DNA of 56,863 nucleotides from Butyrivibrio sp. (GTDB lineage Bacteria; Bacillota_A; Clostridia; Lachnospirales; Lachnospiraceae), in assembly GCF_024699075.1 (NCBI RefSeq), contig NZ_JAILQF010000222.1, positions 1 to 56,863 on the forward strand, given 5' to 3'. Below the pieces are notes generated by a model. It did not search any database. It was not told the DNA's origin and saw nothing but the letters and a program-made list of their open reading frames with translations. Within the stretch, counting starts at the first letter, position 1. Every line of letters begins with the position of its first letter. Both the position numbers and the translations under genes were made by a program. Shown in pieces: positions 1 through 8,528 of this stretch.

Positions 1-20
1 ATGAGAAGTATTGAATTCAT
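1..20 (-). CDS. possible start of a truncated minus-strand gene
   Basis: On the minus strand an ATG at 20-18 is followed by six open codons (reading MNSILL) before the window ends. A GGGGAGG Shine-Dalgarno-like stretch lies upstream at about 34-40, with a rather long spacing of about 13 bases, and a well-formed promoter sits at 55-83. No function can be judged from six codons. Confidence 0.3.
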
Positions 21-54
21 ATTGAAAATTATCCTCCCCTTGATACTAATGCAA

Positions 55-83
55 ATTGTAACACTCAAAATGAATATATCCAA
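55..83 (-). promoter_or_regulatory. sigma-A-type promoter for the gene leaving the left edge
   Basis: Read on the minus strand, TTGGAT (83-78) and TACAAT (60-55) are separated by exactly 17 bases. It lies between the argG terminator and the possible start codon at 20, so it would serve the truncated gene at the left edge. Confidence 0.45.
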
Positions 84-92
84 TGTATAGAT

Positions 93-146
93 TAAACAAA
101 AATAATGGCATCGGGCAAGTAAAATGGAAACTGCCTGATGCCATTA
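93..146 (-). terminator. intrinsic terminator of argG
   Basis: The arms at 103-117 and 132-146 form a 15-base stem with one non-Watson-Crick position. On the minus strand it is followed by a T-rich run (102-93). It begins about 30 bases after the argG stop codon. Confidence 0.8.
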
Positions 147-176
147 GGGTATAATGCTGTTATTTAAACATTCATT

Positions 177-1442
177 TTATTTCTTTTTAACTGCTGTCTT
201 TTTGGACTTCTTGGACTTTTCATCAACTTCCTGCATCTTAAGTGCACGAACCTTTAATGACAGGCCGAACAGATTGATGAATCCGCTAGCGTCAGTATGA
301 TCATACATATCACCTGTTGTGAAGGAAGCAATATCCTGATTGTAAAGAGAATATGGTGAAGTTGTTCCGGCCTTTATGATATTGCCCTTATAAAGCTTGA
401 AGTGAACTTCTCCTGTTACATACTGCTGTGTGCTCTCGATGAAAGCCTGTACAGCCTCTCTTAAAGGAGTGAACCATTTGCCTTCGTATACGATCTGTGC
501 AAGCTTGTTGCCCATTTCCTGCTTGAGTGCATAAGTATCACGGTCAAGGATGAGCTCTTCGAGCTGCTGGTGAGCTTCGTAAAGGATTGTTCCTCCGGGA
601 GTTTCATATACACCACGGCTCTTCATACCAACAACGCGGTTTTCTACGATATCGATAATGCCAACACCATTTTTGGCACCAAGTTCGTTAAGAGTGCGGA
701 TGATATCAGATACCTTCATCTTCTTGCCATTTACAGTCTTGGGAACACCCTTTTCAAATGTCATAGTGATATCTGTTTCCTTGTCAGGAGCTTCCTGAGG
801 TGTTACACCAAGTACGAGCATGTGCTTGTAATTAGGCTCCTTAGAAGGATCTTCAAGTTCAAGACCTTCATGTGAAAGGTGCCAGAGGTTACGGTCACGG
901 CTGTAGCTGTTGCTATGAGAGAATGGAAGATTGATTCCATGCTTCTTGCAGTATTCTTCCTCATCTTCACGTGACTGAAGTTTCCAGTTAGGATCACGCC
1001 ATGGAGCAATTACACGTACATCAGGAGCAAGAGCCTTGAATGCAAGCTCGAAACGGATCTGATCATTTCCTTTACCTGTTGCACCGTGGCAGATAGCAGT
1101 AGCTCCTTCTTTTCTTGCAATCTCTACAAGACGCTTAGCTATAGCAGGACGAGCCATTGATGTTCCAAGCAGATACTTGTTCTCATATACTGCGTGAGCC
1201 TGAACACAGGGTACTACATAGTTATCACAGAAATCATCTGTTATATCTTCAATATATAATTTAGATGCACCGCTTGCCTTTGCTCTTTCTTCGAGACCAT
1301 CAAGCTCATTGCCCTGTCCGCAATCTGCGCATACACATACAACATCGTATCCGTATGTTTCTTTGAGCCATGGAATAATTGCAGTAGTGTCAAGACCGCC
1401 TGAATATGCAAGTATAACTTTTTCCTTTTTCTTTGCTGCCAT
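177..1442 (-). CDS. argG: argininosuccinate synthase
   Basis: Joins citrulline and aspartate using ATP to give argininosuccinate, the penultimate step of arginine synthesis; cytosolic. The 421-residue protein opens with the ATP-pyrophosphatase loop SGGLDT near residue 14, followed by the conserved CVCADCGQG and GATGKGNDQIRFE stretches, which match the family along the whole length. I chose ATG at 1442 because a GGAGG Shine-Dalgarno lies 8 bases before it; an in-frame ATG five codons upstream overlaps that site. The C-terminus is lysine-rich. The gene is divergent from argC and has an ARG-box-like operator just upstream at 1463-1480, so arginine repression through ArgR is likely. Confidence 0.97.
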   Translation of the reverse strand: MAAKKKEKVILAYSGGLDTTAIIPWLKETYGYDVVCVCADCGQGNELDGLEERAKASGASKLYIEDITDDFCDNYVVPCVQAHAVYENKYLLGTSMARPAIAKRLVEIARKEGATAICHGATGKGNDQIRFELAFKALAPDVRVIAPWRDPNWKLQSREDEEEYCKKHGINLPFSHSNSYSRDRNLWHLSHEGLELEDPSKEPNYKHMLVLGVTPQEAPDKETDITMTFEKGVPKTVNGKKMKVSDIIRTLNELGAKNGVGIIDIVENRVVGMKSRGVYETPGGTILYEAHQQLEELILDRDTYALKQEMGNKLAQIVYEGKWFTPLREAVQAFIESTQQYVTGEVHFKLYKGNIIKAGTTSPYSLYNQDIASFTTGDMYDHTDASGFINLFGLSLKVRALKMQEVDEKSKKSKKTAVKKK

Positions 1443-1462
1443 AGATAATTCCTCCATTTGAT

Positions 1463-1480
1463 TATGAATAAAAATTCTAA
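1463..1480 (-). promoter_or_regulatory. ARG box (ArgR operator) upstream of argG
   Basis: TATGAATAAAAATTCTAA matches the 18-base ArgR/AhrC consensus TNTGAATWWWWATTCANW at all but one position. It lies 21-38 bases upstream of the argG start codon, where bound ArgR would block transcription. The regulator gene itself is not in this window. Confidence 0.7.
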
Positions 1481-1621
1481 TTAAAATGTATATTTAATAA
1501 TGAAATAAAGCTACAGTGGAAAAATAAACCTCAAAAAGGCATGTAAAGTTTAATTCGTGCTGTAACTTAAATTGATGACAAGAGTAAATATACTACCTCT
1601 TGATGCATAATGCAAGAAGAA

Positions 1622-1667
1622 AATGTATAAATATTTAGAAAATTTTTAAAATAATGTATAAATATTA
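1622..1667 (+). promoter_or_regulatory. paired ARG-like operator repeats upstream of argC
   Basis: AATGTATAAATATT occurs at 1622-1635 and again at 1653-1666, with 31 bases between equivalent positions (about three helical turns). The second copy ends ten bases before the -35 element of the argC promoter. Each copy resembles a weak ARG box, a common arrangement for cooperative hexameric ArgR binding. The identity of the binding protein is inferred from position. Confidence 0.45.
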
Positions 1668-1675
1668 AAAAAGAC

Positions 1676-1704
1676 TTGCATTATTATACACCTAGTCGTA
1701 TACT
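1676..1704 (+). promoter_or_regulatory. promoter of the argC operon
   Basis: TTGCAT (1676-1681) and TATACT (1699-1704) are separated by 17 bases, close to the sigma-A consensus. Transcription should start near 1711, leaving a leader of about 130 bases before argC. Confidence 0.75.
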
Positions 1705-1842
1705 AAGGCATGCATACAAAAAGAAATCGGGAATTTTATCGCCAAATACATTATAATAGTAACGTGCGTTTAAGTAAATTTCCATCGTATTAATAAGGGT
1801 AAAATTAATCAATAAATCAATTGCTTGATATGGAGGTCCTAA

Positions 1843-2895
1843 ATGATAAAGGTAGGAATTATTGGCGCAACAGGATATGCCGGAGCTGAGATCGTAAGAC
1901 TTTTACAGATGCATCCTATGGCAGAAGTTGTATGGTATGGCTCCAGGAGTTATATAGATCAGAAATATGCATCTATCTATCAGAATCTTTTCAAATTAGT
2001 AGATGCAGATTGTCTTGGCGAGGATATGGACAAGCTTGCAGAAGAAGTTGACGTTATCTTTACAGCAACACCTCAAGGGCTTTGCGCATCACTCGTTAAT
2101 GAAGATATTCTTAAAAAGGTCAAGATAATTGATCTTTCTGCAGATTTCAGACTTAAAGATGTTTCCGTTTACGAAAAATGGTACAAGATAGAGCACAAGG
2201 CTCCTCAGTATATTGATGAAGCAGTTTATGGCCTGTGCGAGATCAACAGAGATAAGATTAAGGGAGCAAGAATAGTTGCTAATCCGGGATGCTATACAAC
2301 CTGTTCCATCCTTACAGCTTATCCTTTGGTCAAAGAAGGTCTTATTGATCCCTCTACTCTTATTGTAGATGCTCTTAGCGGCGTATCAGGTGCAGGAAGA
2401 GGCGCCAAGGTTGCCAATCTTTACTGTGAAGTTAATGAAAGTGCCAAGCCTTATGGCGTTGCCAATCACCGTCATACGCCTGAGATCGAAGAACAGCTTG
2501 GATATGCAGCAGGTAAAGAGATACTTATAAATTTCACTCCTCACCTTGCTCCTATGAACAGAGGAATCCTTGCAACAGAATATGCAACACTTAATAAAAA
2601 GGATGGCAAGCTTCCTACTTCTGAAGAAGTAAGAGCAGCTTATGAAAAATATTATGGTAATGAGAAGTTTATAAGAGTCCTTGATGATGGTGTATATCCT
2701 GAGACAAGATGGGTTGAAACTTCTAATTATGTAGATATAGGATTTAAGATTGATGAAAGAACAGGCCGAATCATAATGATGGGCGCGCTTGATAACCTTG
2801 TAAAGGGAGCAGCAGGACAGGCTGTTCAGAATATGAATATTTTATTTGGACTTGATGAAAGCATGGGACTTGATATCGTTCCCTGCTTCCCATAA
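1843..2895 (+). CDS. argC: N-acetyl-gamma-glutamyl-phosphate reductase
   Basis: Reduces N-acetylglutamyl phosphate to the semialdehyde with NADPH, the third step of arginine synthesis; cytosolic. The 350-residue product starts with the nucleotide-binding motif GATGYAGAE and carries the catalytic cysteine in ANPGCYTTC near residue 148, with HRHTPEIEEQL and the C-terminal NLVKGAAGQAVQNMN stretch typical of the family. Length matches the short bacterial type. ATG follows a strong GGAGGT site. It heads the argC-GNAT-argJ-argB-argD operon driven by the promoter at 1676-1704. Confidence 0.97.
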   Translation: MIKVGIIGATGYAGAEIVRLLQMHPMAEVVWYGSRSYIDQKYASIYQNLFKLVDADCLGEDMDKLAEEVDVIFTATPQGLCASLVNEDILKKVKIIDLSADFRLKDVSVYEKWYKIEHKAPQYIDEAVYGLCEINRDKIKGARIVANPGCYTTCSILTAYPLVKEGLIDPSTLIVDALSGVSGAGRGAKVANLYCEVNESAKPYGVANHRHTPEIEEQLGYAAGKEILINFTPHLAPMNRGILATEYATLNKKDGKLPTSEEVRAAYEKYYGNEKFIRVLDDGVYPETRWVETSNYVDIGFKIDERTGRIIMMGALDNLVKGAAGQAVQNMNILFGLDESMGLDIVPCFP

Positions 2896-2915
2896 AAGGA
2901 AAGAGGATAATTTAA

Positions 2916-3359
2916 ATGGTTCGTGTAATGACAGTTGAAGATTACGATGATGTATATTCACTTTGGATGTCTATAAAGGGTTTTGGAATAAGGAGCATAG
3001 ATGATTCAAAAGAAGGAATCGAGATGTTTCTCAGAAGAAATCCTACTACCAGCTGTGTTGATGTTGAGGATGGCAAGATAGTTGGAGCTATATTATGCGG
3101 ACATGACGGAAGAAGAGCGTGTATGTATCATGTATGTGTTTCTCCTGATTACAGAAGAAGGCACATAGGTCAGCATATGGTAGACTTTTGTCTTCAGAAA
3201 CTCAAAGAAGAGAAGATCTGCAAGGTTGCTTTAAATGCTTTTGTCACCAATGAAGGTGGTAATGCCTTCTGGCAGAAGATGGGATGGATACTTAGAAATG
3301 ACATGAACTATTATGATCATGTTATTGATCCTGACAATATTACTATATTCAATAAATGA
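2916..3359 (+). CDS. GNAT-family N-acetyltransferase within the arginine operon
   Basis: A 147-residue single-domain Gcn5-related acetyltransferase. The acetyl-CoA-binding motif A is visible as VSPDYRRRHIGQHMVDF (near residues 86-102), followed by the NAFVTNEGGNAFWQKMGW stretch that ends motif B. It starts 20 bases after argC behind an AAAGAGG site and precedes argJ. The substrate cannot be read from the sequence. Its place among arginine genes allows a role as a short N-acetylglutamate synthase that primes the ArgJ cycle, as very short ArgA-type enzymes do in some bacteria, but it could equally be a general metabolite or protein acetylase of the YpeA type. Confidence 0.85.
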   Translation: MVRVMTVEDYDDVYSLWMSIKGFGIRSIDDSKEGIEMFLRRNPTTSCVDVEDGKIVGAILCGHDGRRACMYHVCVSPDYRRRHIGQHMVDFCLQKLKEEKICKVALNAFVTNEGGNAFWQKMGWILRNDMNYYDHVIDPDNITIFNK

Positions 3360-3400
3360 ATATTATAAAAAAGATATATACTTGCATTAAAGGTATAAAT

Positions 3401-3428
3401 ACTAAGTTATACATACTAAGTTATACAT
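3401..3428 (+). repeat. 14-base tandem duplication upstream of argJ
   Basis: ACTAAGTTATACAT occurs twice without a gap (3401-3414 and 3415-3428), preceded by GTATAAATA at 3393-3401. The end of each unit, TTATACAT, is the reverse complement of the ATGTATAA core of the repeats before argC. This may be an internal ArgR-type site or an internal promoter region; a TTGCAT at 3382-3387 lies suitably upstream but the spacing to a -10 is not ideal. Confidence 0.5.
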
Positions 3429-3493
3429 ACAGCTGCTTCCTTGTGAGATAGTAGCTGCAGTTGATCATAAGCGTAGCATTTGGAGGAAGTGAT

Positions 3494-4717
3494 ATGAATA
3501 TTATAGAAGGCGGTGTTACATCCCCGCTTGGTTTTAAAGCTGCCGACTGCGCAGCAGGAATTAAGTATCAGGGAAGAACAGATATGGCCATGGTCTATTC
3601 TGATGTACCATGTGAATGTGCGGGAACATTTACCAGCAATCAGGTCAAAGCGGCATGCGTTATGTGGGATCAGAAGATTGTATATTCAGGGGATAAGATG
3701 CAGGCTGTTGTTGTAAATTCCGGAATAGCCAATGCCTGTACCGGCAAGGAAGGCTTTGACGCCTGCGAAGCTACTGCAAGAGCTGTGGAAAAAGAGCTTT
3801 CGGTTCCCTTTAATACAGTTGCAGTTGCATCAACAGGAGTAATAGGAATGCAGCTTCCTGTTGATAAGCTTGTAAATGGCGTATCAATGATGAGTAAGAC
3901 TTTAAGCCATGATAAGGAAGCAGGAACCAAAGCTTCTAAAGCCATCATGACTACAGATACTATTAACAAAGAGTATGCTGTTACATTTGAAGCATCAGGT
4001 AAGACTGTCACTGTCGGAGGAATGAGTAAAGGATCAGGAATGATCCATCCCAACATGTGCACCATGCTTGGATTTATCACAACAGACCTTTCTATAGACA
4101 AAAAGCTCATGCAGGAAGCCTTAAGCAGTGTTATCAAAGACACCTTCAACATGATAACAGTTGATGGAGATACATCTACTAACGATACACTTCTTCTTAT
4201 GGCTAACGGACTTGCAGGAAATGAGACTATAACCTCTAAAAATGAAGATTATGATAAGTTTTATGAAGCTCTATATACTGTATGCAGATTCCTTGCAAGA
4301 AGGATGGCAGGTGATGGAGAGGGAGCAAGTAAGCTTTTTGAAGCAAAGATAATTAATGCAAAAAGTAAGGATGATGCAAGAACGCTCGCACGTGCAATTG
4401 TAGGCTCCAATCTATCAAAGGCTGCAATATTCGGATGTGATGCTAACTTCGGAAGATTCCTGTGTGCTATGGGATATTCCGGAGCAGAGTTTGATCAGAC
4501 TGACGTTGAACTCTATTTTGAAAGTAAGGCAGGCAAACTCAAGGTATTCGATCATGGTAATCCTTTGGATTTTGATGAGGATTTTGCAGTTAAGATCATG
4601 AAGGAAGCGGAAGTGATGGTTGTTGCCAATATGAATGAGGGTAGTGAAGAAGCAACAGCATTTGGATGCGACCTGACTTATGATTATGTAAAGATCAATG
4701 CAGATTACAGAAGCTAA
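3494..4717 (+). CDS. argJ: bifunctional ornithine/glutamate N-acetyltransferase
   Basis: Moves the acetyl group from N-acetylornithine to glutamate (and in many bacteria also uses acetyl-CoA), closing the acetyl cycle of arginine synthesis. The 407-residue precursor carries the self-cleavage site in [16 protein letters not shown]; the threonine of CTML becomes the N-terminal nucleophile of the beta chain. The usual residue before it is Ala, here Cys. ATG at 3494 is chosen because GGAGG lies 8 bases upstream; a frame extension 11 codons earlier has no site. The gene ends with its stop codon inside the argB Shine-Dalgarno (CTAAGGAGA), which suggests translational coupling. Confidence 0.96.
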   Translation: MNIIEGGVTSPLGFKAADCAAGIKYQGRTDMAMVYSDVPCECAGTFTSNQVKAACVMWDQKIVYSGDKMQAVVVNSGIANACTGKEGFDACEATARAVEKELSVPFNTVAVASTGVIGMQLPVDKLVNGVSMMSKTLSHDKEAGTKASKAIMTTDTINKEYAVTFEASGKTVTVGGMSKGSGMIHPNMCTMLGFITTDLSIDKKLMQEALSSVIKDTFNMITVDGDTSTNDTLLLMANGLAGNETITSKNEDYDKFYEALYTVCRFLARRMAGDGEGASKLFEAKIINAKSKDDARTLARAIVGSNLSKAAIFGCDANFGRFLCAMGYSGAEFDQTDVELYFESKAGKLKVFDHGNPLDFDEDFAVKIMKEAEVMVVANMNEGSEEATAFGCDLTYDYVKINADYRS

Positions 4718-4724
4718 GGAGAAT

Positions 4725-5630
4725 ATGACAGTGGATAAGGATATGCAGGATGTAATGAAAAAAGCTGAGGTGCTTATTGAAGCGCTTCCTTATATTCAGA
4801 AATTTAATCGTAAGATAATCGTAGTTAAATATGGCGGAAGTGCCATGAGCAATGAAGAGCTCCAGAGAAATGTCATCCAGGATGTAACCCTTCTTAAACT
4901 TGTTGGATTCAAGCCAATCATAGTACATGGCGGCGGCAAGGCTATCAGTAACTGGGTAGGCAAAGTCGGAAAACAGGCTGAATTTGTTAATGGCCTTAGA
5001 GTGACAGATTCAGAGACTATGGAAATAGCTGAAATGGTTCTGTCCAAGGTTAATAAACAGCTTGTTACCATGGTACAGGAACTTGGAATCAAGGCTATAG
5101 GAATAAGCGGTAAGGATTCAGGTCTTTTACATGTTCAGAAGAAGTATTCTGATGGAAAAGATATTGGATTCGTTGGAGATGTTGATAAGGTTGATCCCAA
5201 GATCTTATATGATCTTCTTGACAGAGACTATCTTCCTATAATCGCTCCAATAGGTCTTGATGATAATTTTGATACCTATAATATCAATGCAGATGATGCA
5301 GCATGTGCTATAGCTAAGGCTGTAGGAGCAGAAAAGCTTGCATTCCTTACAGATATAGAAGGAGTATACAAGGATATCAATGACAAATCATCCCTTATAA
5401 GCCGCATGACATGTTCAGAAGCAGATGAGCTGATTGCATCAGGCCAGATTGGCGGCGGAATGCTTCCAAAGCTCGGAAACTGTGTATCAGCTGTAAGAGA
5501 AGGGGTAAACAGAGTGCATATTCTTGATGGAAGAATTCCTCATTGTCTTCTTCTTGAAGTATTTACTAACAGAGGTATCGGAACCATGTTCATGAACGAT
5601 ACAGATGAACTATCTTGTTGCAATAAGTAA
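4725..5630 (+). CDS. argB: acetylglutamate kinase
   Basis: Phosphorylates N-acetylglutamate with ATP, the second and often arginine-inhibited step. The 301-residue protein belongs to the amino-acid kinase family: KYGGSAM near the N-terminus, [10 protein letters not shown] (substrate loop), and [12 protein letters not shown] plus [11 protein letters not shown] near the C-terminus. I start at ATG 4725 behind AAGGAG rather than at an in-frame ATG nine codons upstream inside argJ. An N-terminal extension before the kinase core is typical of arginine-sensitive hexameric enzymes, so feedback inhibition is likely; this is inference. Confidence 0.96.
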   Translation: MTVDKDMQDVMKKAEVLIEALPYIQKFNRKIIVVKYGGSAMSNEELQRNVIQDVTLLKLVGFKPIIVHGGGKAISNWVGKVGKQAEFVNGLRVTDSETMEIAEMVLSKVNKQLVTMVQELGIKAIGISGKDSGLLHVQKKYSDGKDIGFVGDVDKVDPKILYDLLDRDYLPIIAPIGLDDNFDTYNINADDAACAIAKAVGAEKLAFLTDIEGVYKDINDKSSLISRMTCSEADELIASGQIGGGMLPKLGNCVSAVREGVNRVHILDGRIPHCLLLEVFTNRGIGTMFMNDTDELSCCNK

Positions 5631-5648
5631 TAATAAAGGAGAAATGAA

Positions 5649-6848
5649 ATGTCCGACACAATGAAGCAGTATATAGATGAGGCCGAGAAGGACCTCCTTC
5701 ATACATATAACCGTTATCAGGTAGTTCTTGACCACGGAGATGGTGTTCATCTTTATGATATCGATGGCAAAGAATATCTTGATTTTGTTTCCGGAATTGC
5801 AGTATTTGCTCTTGGCTATAACAACAAAGAGTATAATGATGCGCTTAAGGATCAGATAGACAAGGTTATTCATACATCAAATTATTACTATAATGTTCCG
5901 GCTATTGAAGCTGCAAGAAAGCTCAAAAAAGTAAGCGGTATGGACCGTGTCTTTTTTACCAATTCTGGAGCAGAAGCAATAGAAGGAGCATTGAAAGCAG
6001 CAAGAAAGTATGCATTCTTAAAAGATGGTCATAATGATCATGAAATAATTGCCATGGAGCATTCTTTCCATGGAAGAACATTTGGAGCCTTATCTGTTAC
6101 TGGAAATCCTAAGTACCGTGAACCTTTTGAACCAATGATCGGCAATATACGTTTTGCCAAAATGAATGATTATGAAAGCATTCTTGAAAACGTAAATGAC
6201 AAAACATGTGCTATAATCATGGAGACTGTTCAGGGAGAAGGCGGTATTTTTCCTGCAGATGAAGAATTCCTTAAAAAGGTGCGTGCACTTTGTGATGAGA
6301 AAGATATCCTTCTTATACTCGATGAGATTCAGTGCGGAATGGGCAGAACAGGTTACATGTATGCATGGCAGAAGTATGGTGTAAAGCCTGATATCATGAC
6401 AAGTGCAAAGGCACTTGGATGCGGTGTTCCTGTAGGTGCATTCCTTCTAAATGAGAAGGTTGGCCAGAATTCGTTAAAGGCAGGAGACCATGGAACTACC
6501 TATGGCGGCAACCCTCTTGCATGTGCTGCTATAAGCAAGGTGCTTGATTTATTTGAACAGTACAATATAATAGACAATGTGAATTCAGTAGCTCCATACC
6601 TTGAACAAAGGCTTGATGAGCTCGTAAATAAATATGATTTTATAACCACCAGGCGCGGAGCCGGGCTTATGCAGGGACTGGTATTTGACAGACCGGTTGC
6701 AGATATAATAGTAAAAGCTATGGACAAGGGTCTTATCCTCATTAATGCAGGAACCGAGATCATACGTTTTGTTCCACCGCTGGTTATTACCAAAGATGAT
6801 GTCGATCAGATGATAGATATACTTGACGCCTGTCTTAAGGAAATCTGA
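5649..6848 (+). CDS. argD: acetylornithine aminotransferase
   Basis: A class-III pyridoxal-phosphate aminotransferase that converts N-acetylglutamate semialdehyde to N-acetylornithine. Of 399 residues: NSGAEAIEGALKAARKY binds the cofactor phosphate, ILDEIQCGMGRTG carries the ring-binding aspartate, and the lysine of TSAKALGCGVPVGA forms the Schiff base. ATG follows AAAGGAG. It is the last clear arginine gene of the operon; no terminator separates it from the solute-binding protein gene that starts 52 bases later. Confidence 0.96.
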   Translation: MSDTMKQYIDEAEKDLLHTYNRYQVVLDHGDGVHLYDIDGKEYLDFVSGIAVFALGYNNKEYNDALKDQIDKVIHTSNYYYNVPAIEAARKLKKVSGMDRVFFTNSGAEAIEGALKAARKYAFLKDGHNDHEIIAMEHSFHGRTFGALSVTGNPKYREPFEPMIGNIRFAKMNDYESILENVNDKTCAIIMETVQGEGGIFPADEEFLKKVRALCDEKDILLILDEIQCGMGRTGYMYAWQKYGVKPDIMTSAKALGCGVPVGAFLLNEKVGQNSLKAGDHGTTYGGNPLACAAISKVLDLFEQYNIIDNVNSVAPYLEQRLDELVNKYDFITTRRGAGLMQGLVFDRPVADIIVKAMDKGLILINAGTEIIRFVPPLVITKDDVDQMIDILDACLKEI

Positions 6849-6900
6849 TAATGATTCTTTGTGCGCATGCTGTGCCTGGATAATGTTGGGAGATTTTTTG

Positions 6901-8391
6901 ATGAACAAGAAAAAAAGACTTCTGTCTGTTATTCTGACAGTATGCGTACTTTTTATTTCAATATTTTTTGCTATACGCGGAGGCAGTGTATTATCTGGTG
7001 AAAACAGTTCTCTTTTTTCCAGAAAAAAGACTACAATAAGACTTTGGTATGATGATGATGCACTTACTGATTATCTACTTCAGTTATCAGTAAATTATAA
7101 TGATACCCATAAATACACAAGACTTGAACCTACGCTTGTATCAGCTCTTGAATATCTTGAGAACATCTCAGCAGCTTCGGCAGCGGGCGAGATGTATCCT
7201 GATCTGTATATTCTTACTAATGATTCATTAGAAAAAGCATACCTTGCGGGACTGGCTGTGCCTGTAGACAGTAATAGTCTTACACAGGATCAGTATCCGT
7301 CAGCTGCACTTAAAAGTGTGACCTATGATGGCCAGTATATCGCTTATCCATACTATTTTGAGACAAGTACTCTTTTGTATAATAAGACATATCTTGAAAA
7401 TGCAGCCCGTGATTCGCTTGAAAATGAGTATTACCTTCAAGGTATAGAAGAGGATGCTACTGAAGAAGCTGCTTCTGACAGTGCCTCTTTTGAAGGCTCT
7501 GTAGAAATATCAGATGAAGAGGTCGCTGAAAAGGTTAATGAGATGATACCTGATACTATAACAGATATCATTACATTTGCCGAGACCTATAATGCACCTG
7601 CAGAAGTAGAGGCAGTATTTAAATGGGACGTGTCTGATATATTTTATAATTATTTCTTCGTGGGTAATTATATCAATATTGGAGGAGATGCCGGAGATAA
7701 TTCCGAGCTTATAGATATTTATAATGAAGATGCTATAAGATGTATGGAATTGTATCAGCAGCTCAATCAGTTCTTTGCTATTGATTCTAATACTTCTTCT
7801 TATCAGGAAATCATACAGGACTTTATTGGCGGTAAGATAGTATTTACTCTTGCTACAACTGATGCACTTGGGGCTATATCAGAAGCTCAGCAAAATGGTG
7901 AATGCTCTTATGAATATGGAGTAGTACCAATGCCGGATCTTATGGATGATATACAGACAAGAACCATGTCAGTAACAAGATGCATAGTAGTGAATGGATA
8001 TTCAGAGCATACTAAAGAAGCTAATGAAGCAGCAGAATATCTGTGCGGAAGATATGATGATGATATGTATCAGATGACAGGTAAGGTCTCAACTAACAGA
8101 ACTGTCCAGCACAAGGAAAGTGGTCTTTCAGGATTTATCGAAGCTTATGATGCGTCAGTTCCGATGCCCAAGATGATAGCAACATCAAATTTCTGGATGC
8201 AGCTTGAGATTGCATTTGAAGAGATATGGGAAGGCGCTGATCCTAATGAGACATTGAGAAATGTTTCAAGCAGGGTCAAAACCCAGGTATCCGGAAGCGA
8301 ACAGACGATAGAAGAAAGCCCTATAGATTTTACAAATGATGTCTCCTGGACGACTGCTGAGGAGTACTATGATGAGGGTATGACTGAATAG
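6901..8391 (+). CDS. extracellular solute-binding protein (family 1 type), orphan
   Basis: A 496-residue secreted protein: basic start MNKKKR, hydrophobic segment to about residue 26, then a periplasmic-binding fold of the sugar ABC-transporter type (TIRLWYDDDALTDYLLQL; YILTNDSLEKAYLAGLAVPVD; YGVVPMPDLMDD). No lipobox cysteine is visible, so it may stay anchored by an uncleaved segment. An acidic Glu/Ala/Ser-rich stretch interrupts the fold near residues 180-225. ATG 6901 has GGGAG 7 bases upstream. No permease or ATPase gene is adjacent, so the cognate transporter is elsewhere. It lies between argD and a terminator, so it may be cotranscribed with the arginine genes. The ligand is unknown. 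Confidence 0.85.
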   Translation: MNKKKRLLSVILTVCVLFISIFFAIRGGSVLSGENSSLFSRKKTTIRLWYDDDALTDYLLQLSVNYNDTHKYTRLEPTLVSALEYLENISAASAAGEMYPDLYILTNDSLEKAYLAGLAVPVDSNSLTQDQYPSAALKSVTYDGQYIAYPYYFETSTLLYNKTYLENAARDSLENEYYLQGIEEDATEEAASDSASFEGSVEISDEEVAEKVNEMIPDTITDIITFAETYNAPAEVEAVFKWDVSDIFYNYFFVGNYINIGGDAGDNSELIDIYNEDAIRCMELYQQLNQFFAIDSNTSSYQEIIQDFIGGKIVFTLATTDALGAISEAQQNGECSYEYGVVPMPDLMDDIQTRTMSVTRCIVVNGYSEHTKEANEAAEYLCGRYDDDMYQMTGKVSTNRTVQHKESGLSGFIEAYDASVPMPKMIATSNFWMQLEIAFEEIWEGADPNETLRNVSSRVKTQVSGSEQTIEESPIDFTNDVSWTTAEEYYDEGMTE

Positions 8392-8437
8392 TAGCGGCAT
8401 AGTTCTTAAAAACGTATTATTTTGTTTGAAATATAGT

Positions 8438-8478
8438 GACCTTGCAAGCCTAAAAGGACTTGCAAGGTCTTAGTTTTT
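8438..8478 (+). terminator. intrinsic terminator of the arg operon and binding-protein gene
   Basis: GACCTTGCAAG (8438-8448) pairs perfectly with CTTGCAAGGTC (8459-8469), an 11-base-pair stem followed by TTAGTTTTT. It lies 46 bases after the binding-protein stop codon. Confidence 0.85.
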
Positions 8479-8528
8479 GAAATAAAATATTATATGTATG
8501 CATGGCGGGATCCTCTTAAGGGAGGAAC

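Larger units (their letters stand above)
1443..1842. other. divergent argG/argC control region (400 bases, no gene)
   Basis: This spacer holds the argG ribosome-binding site and ARG box (1463-1480), two direct ATGTATAAATATT repeats (1622-1667), the argC promoter (1676-1704) and an untranslated leader of about 130 bases ending in a GGAGGT site before argC. I see no T-box specifier or antiterminator sequence in the leader and no credible small ORF. I could not assign a clear -35/-10 pair to argG. Confidence 0.7.

Noticed and set aside
1705..1842. T-box or arginine riboswitch in the argC leader
   Set aside because: No specifier loop, T-box sequence or terminator is visible in the leader; operator-based control explains the region better.
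3670..4152. Long minus-strand frame opposite argJ
   Set aside because: A shadow of the argJ codon pattern; hydrophobic nonsense without start signals. The same holds for other antisense frames over conserved genes such as argG, glyA and polC.
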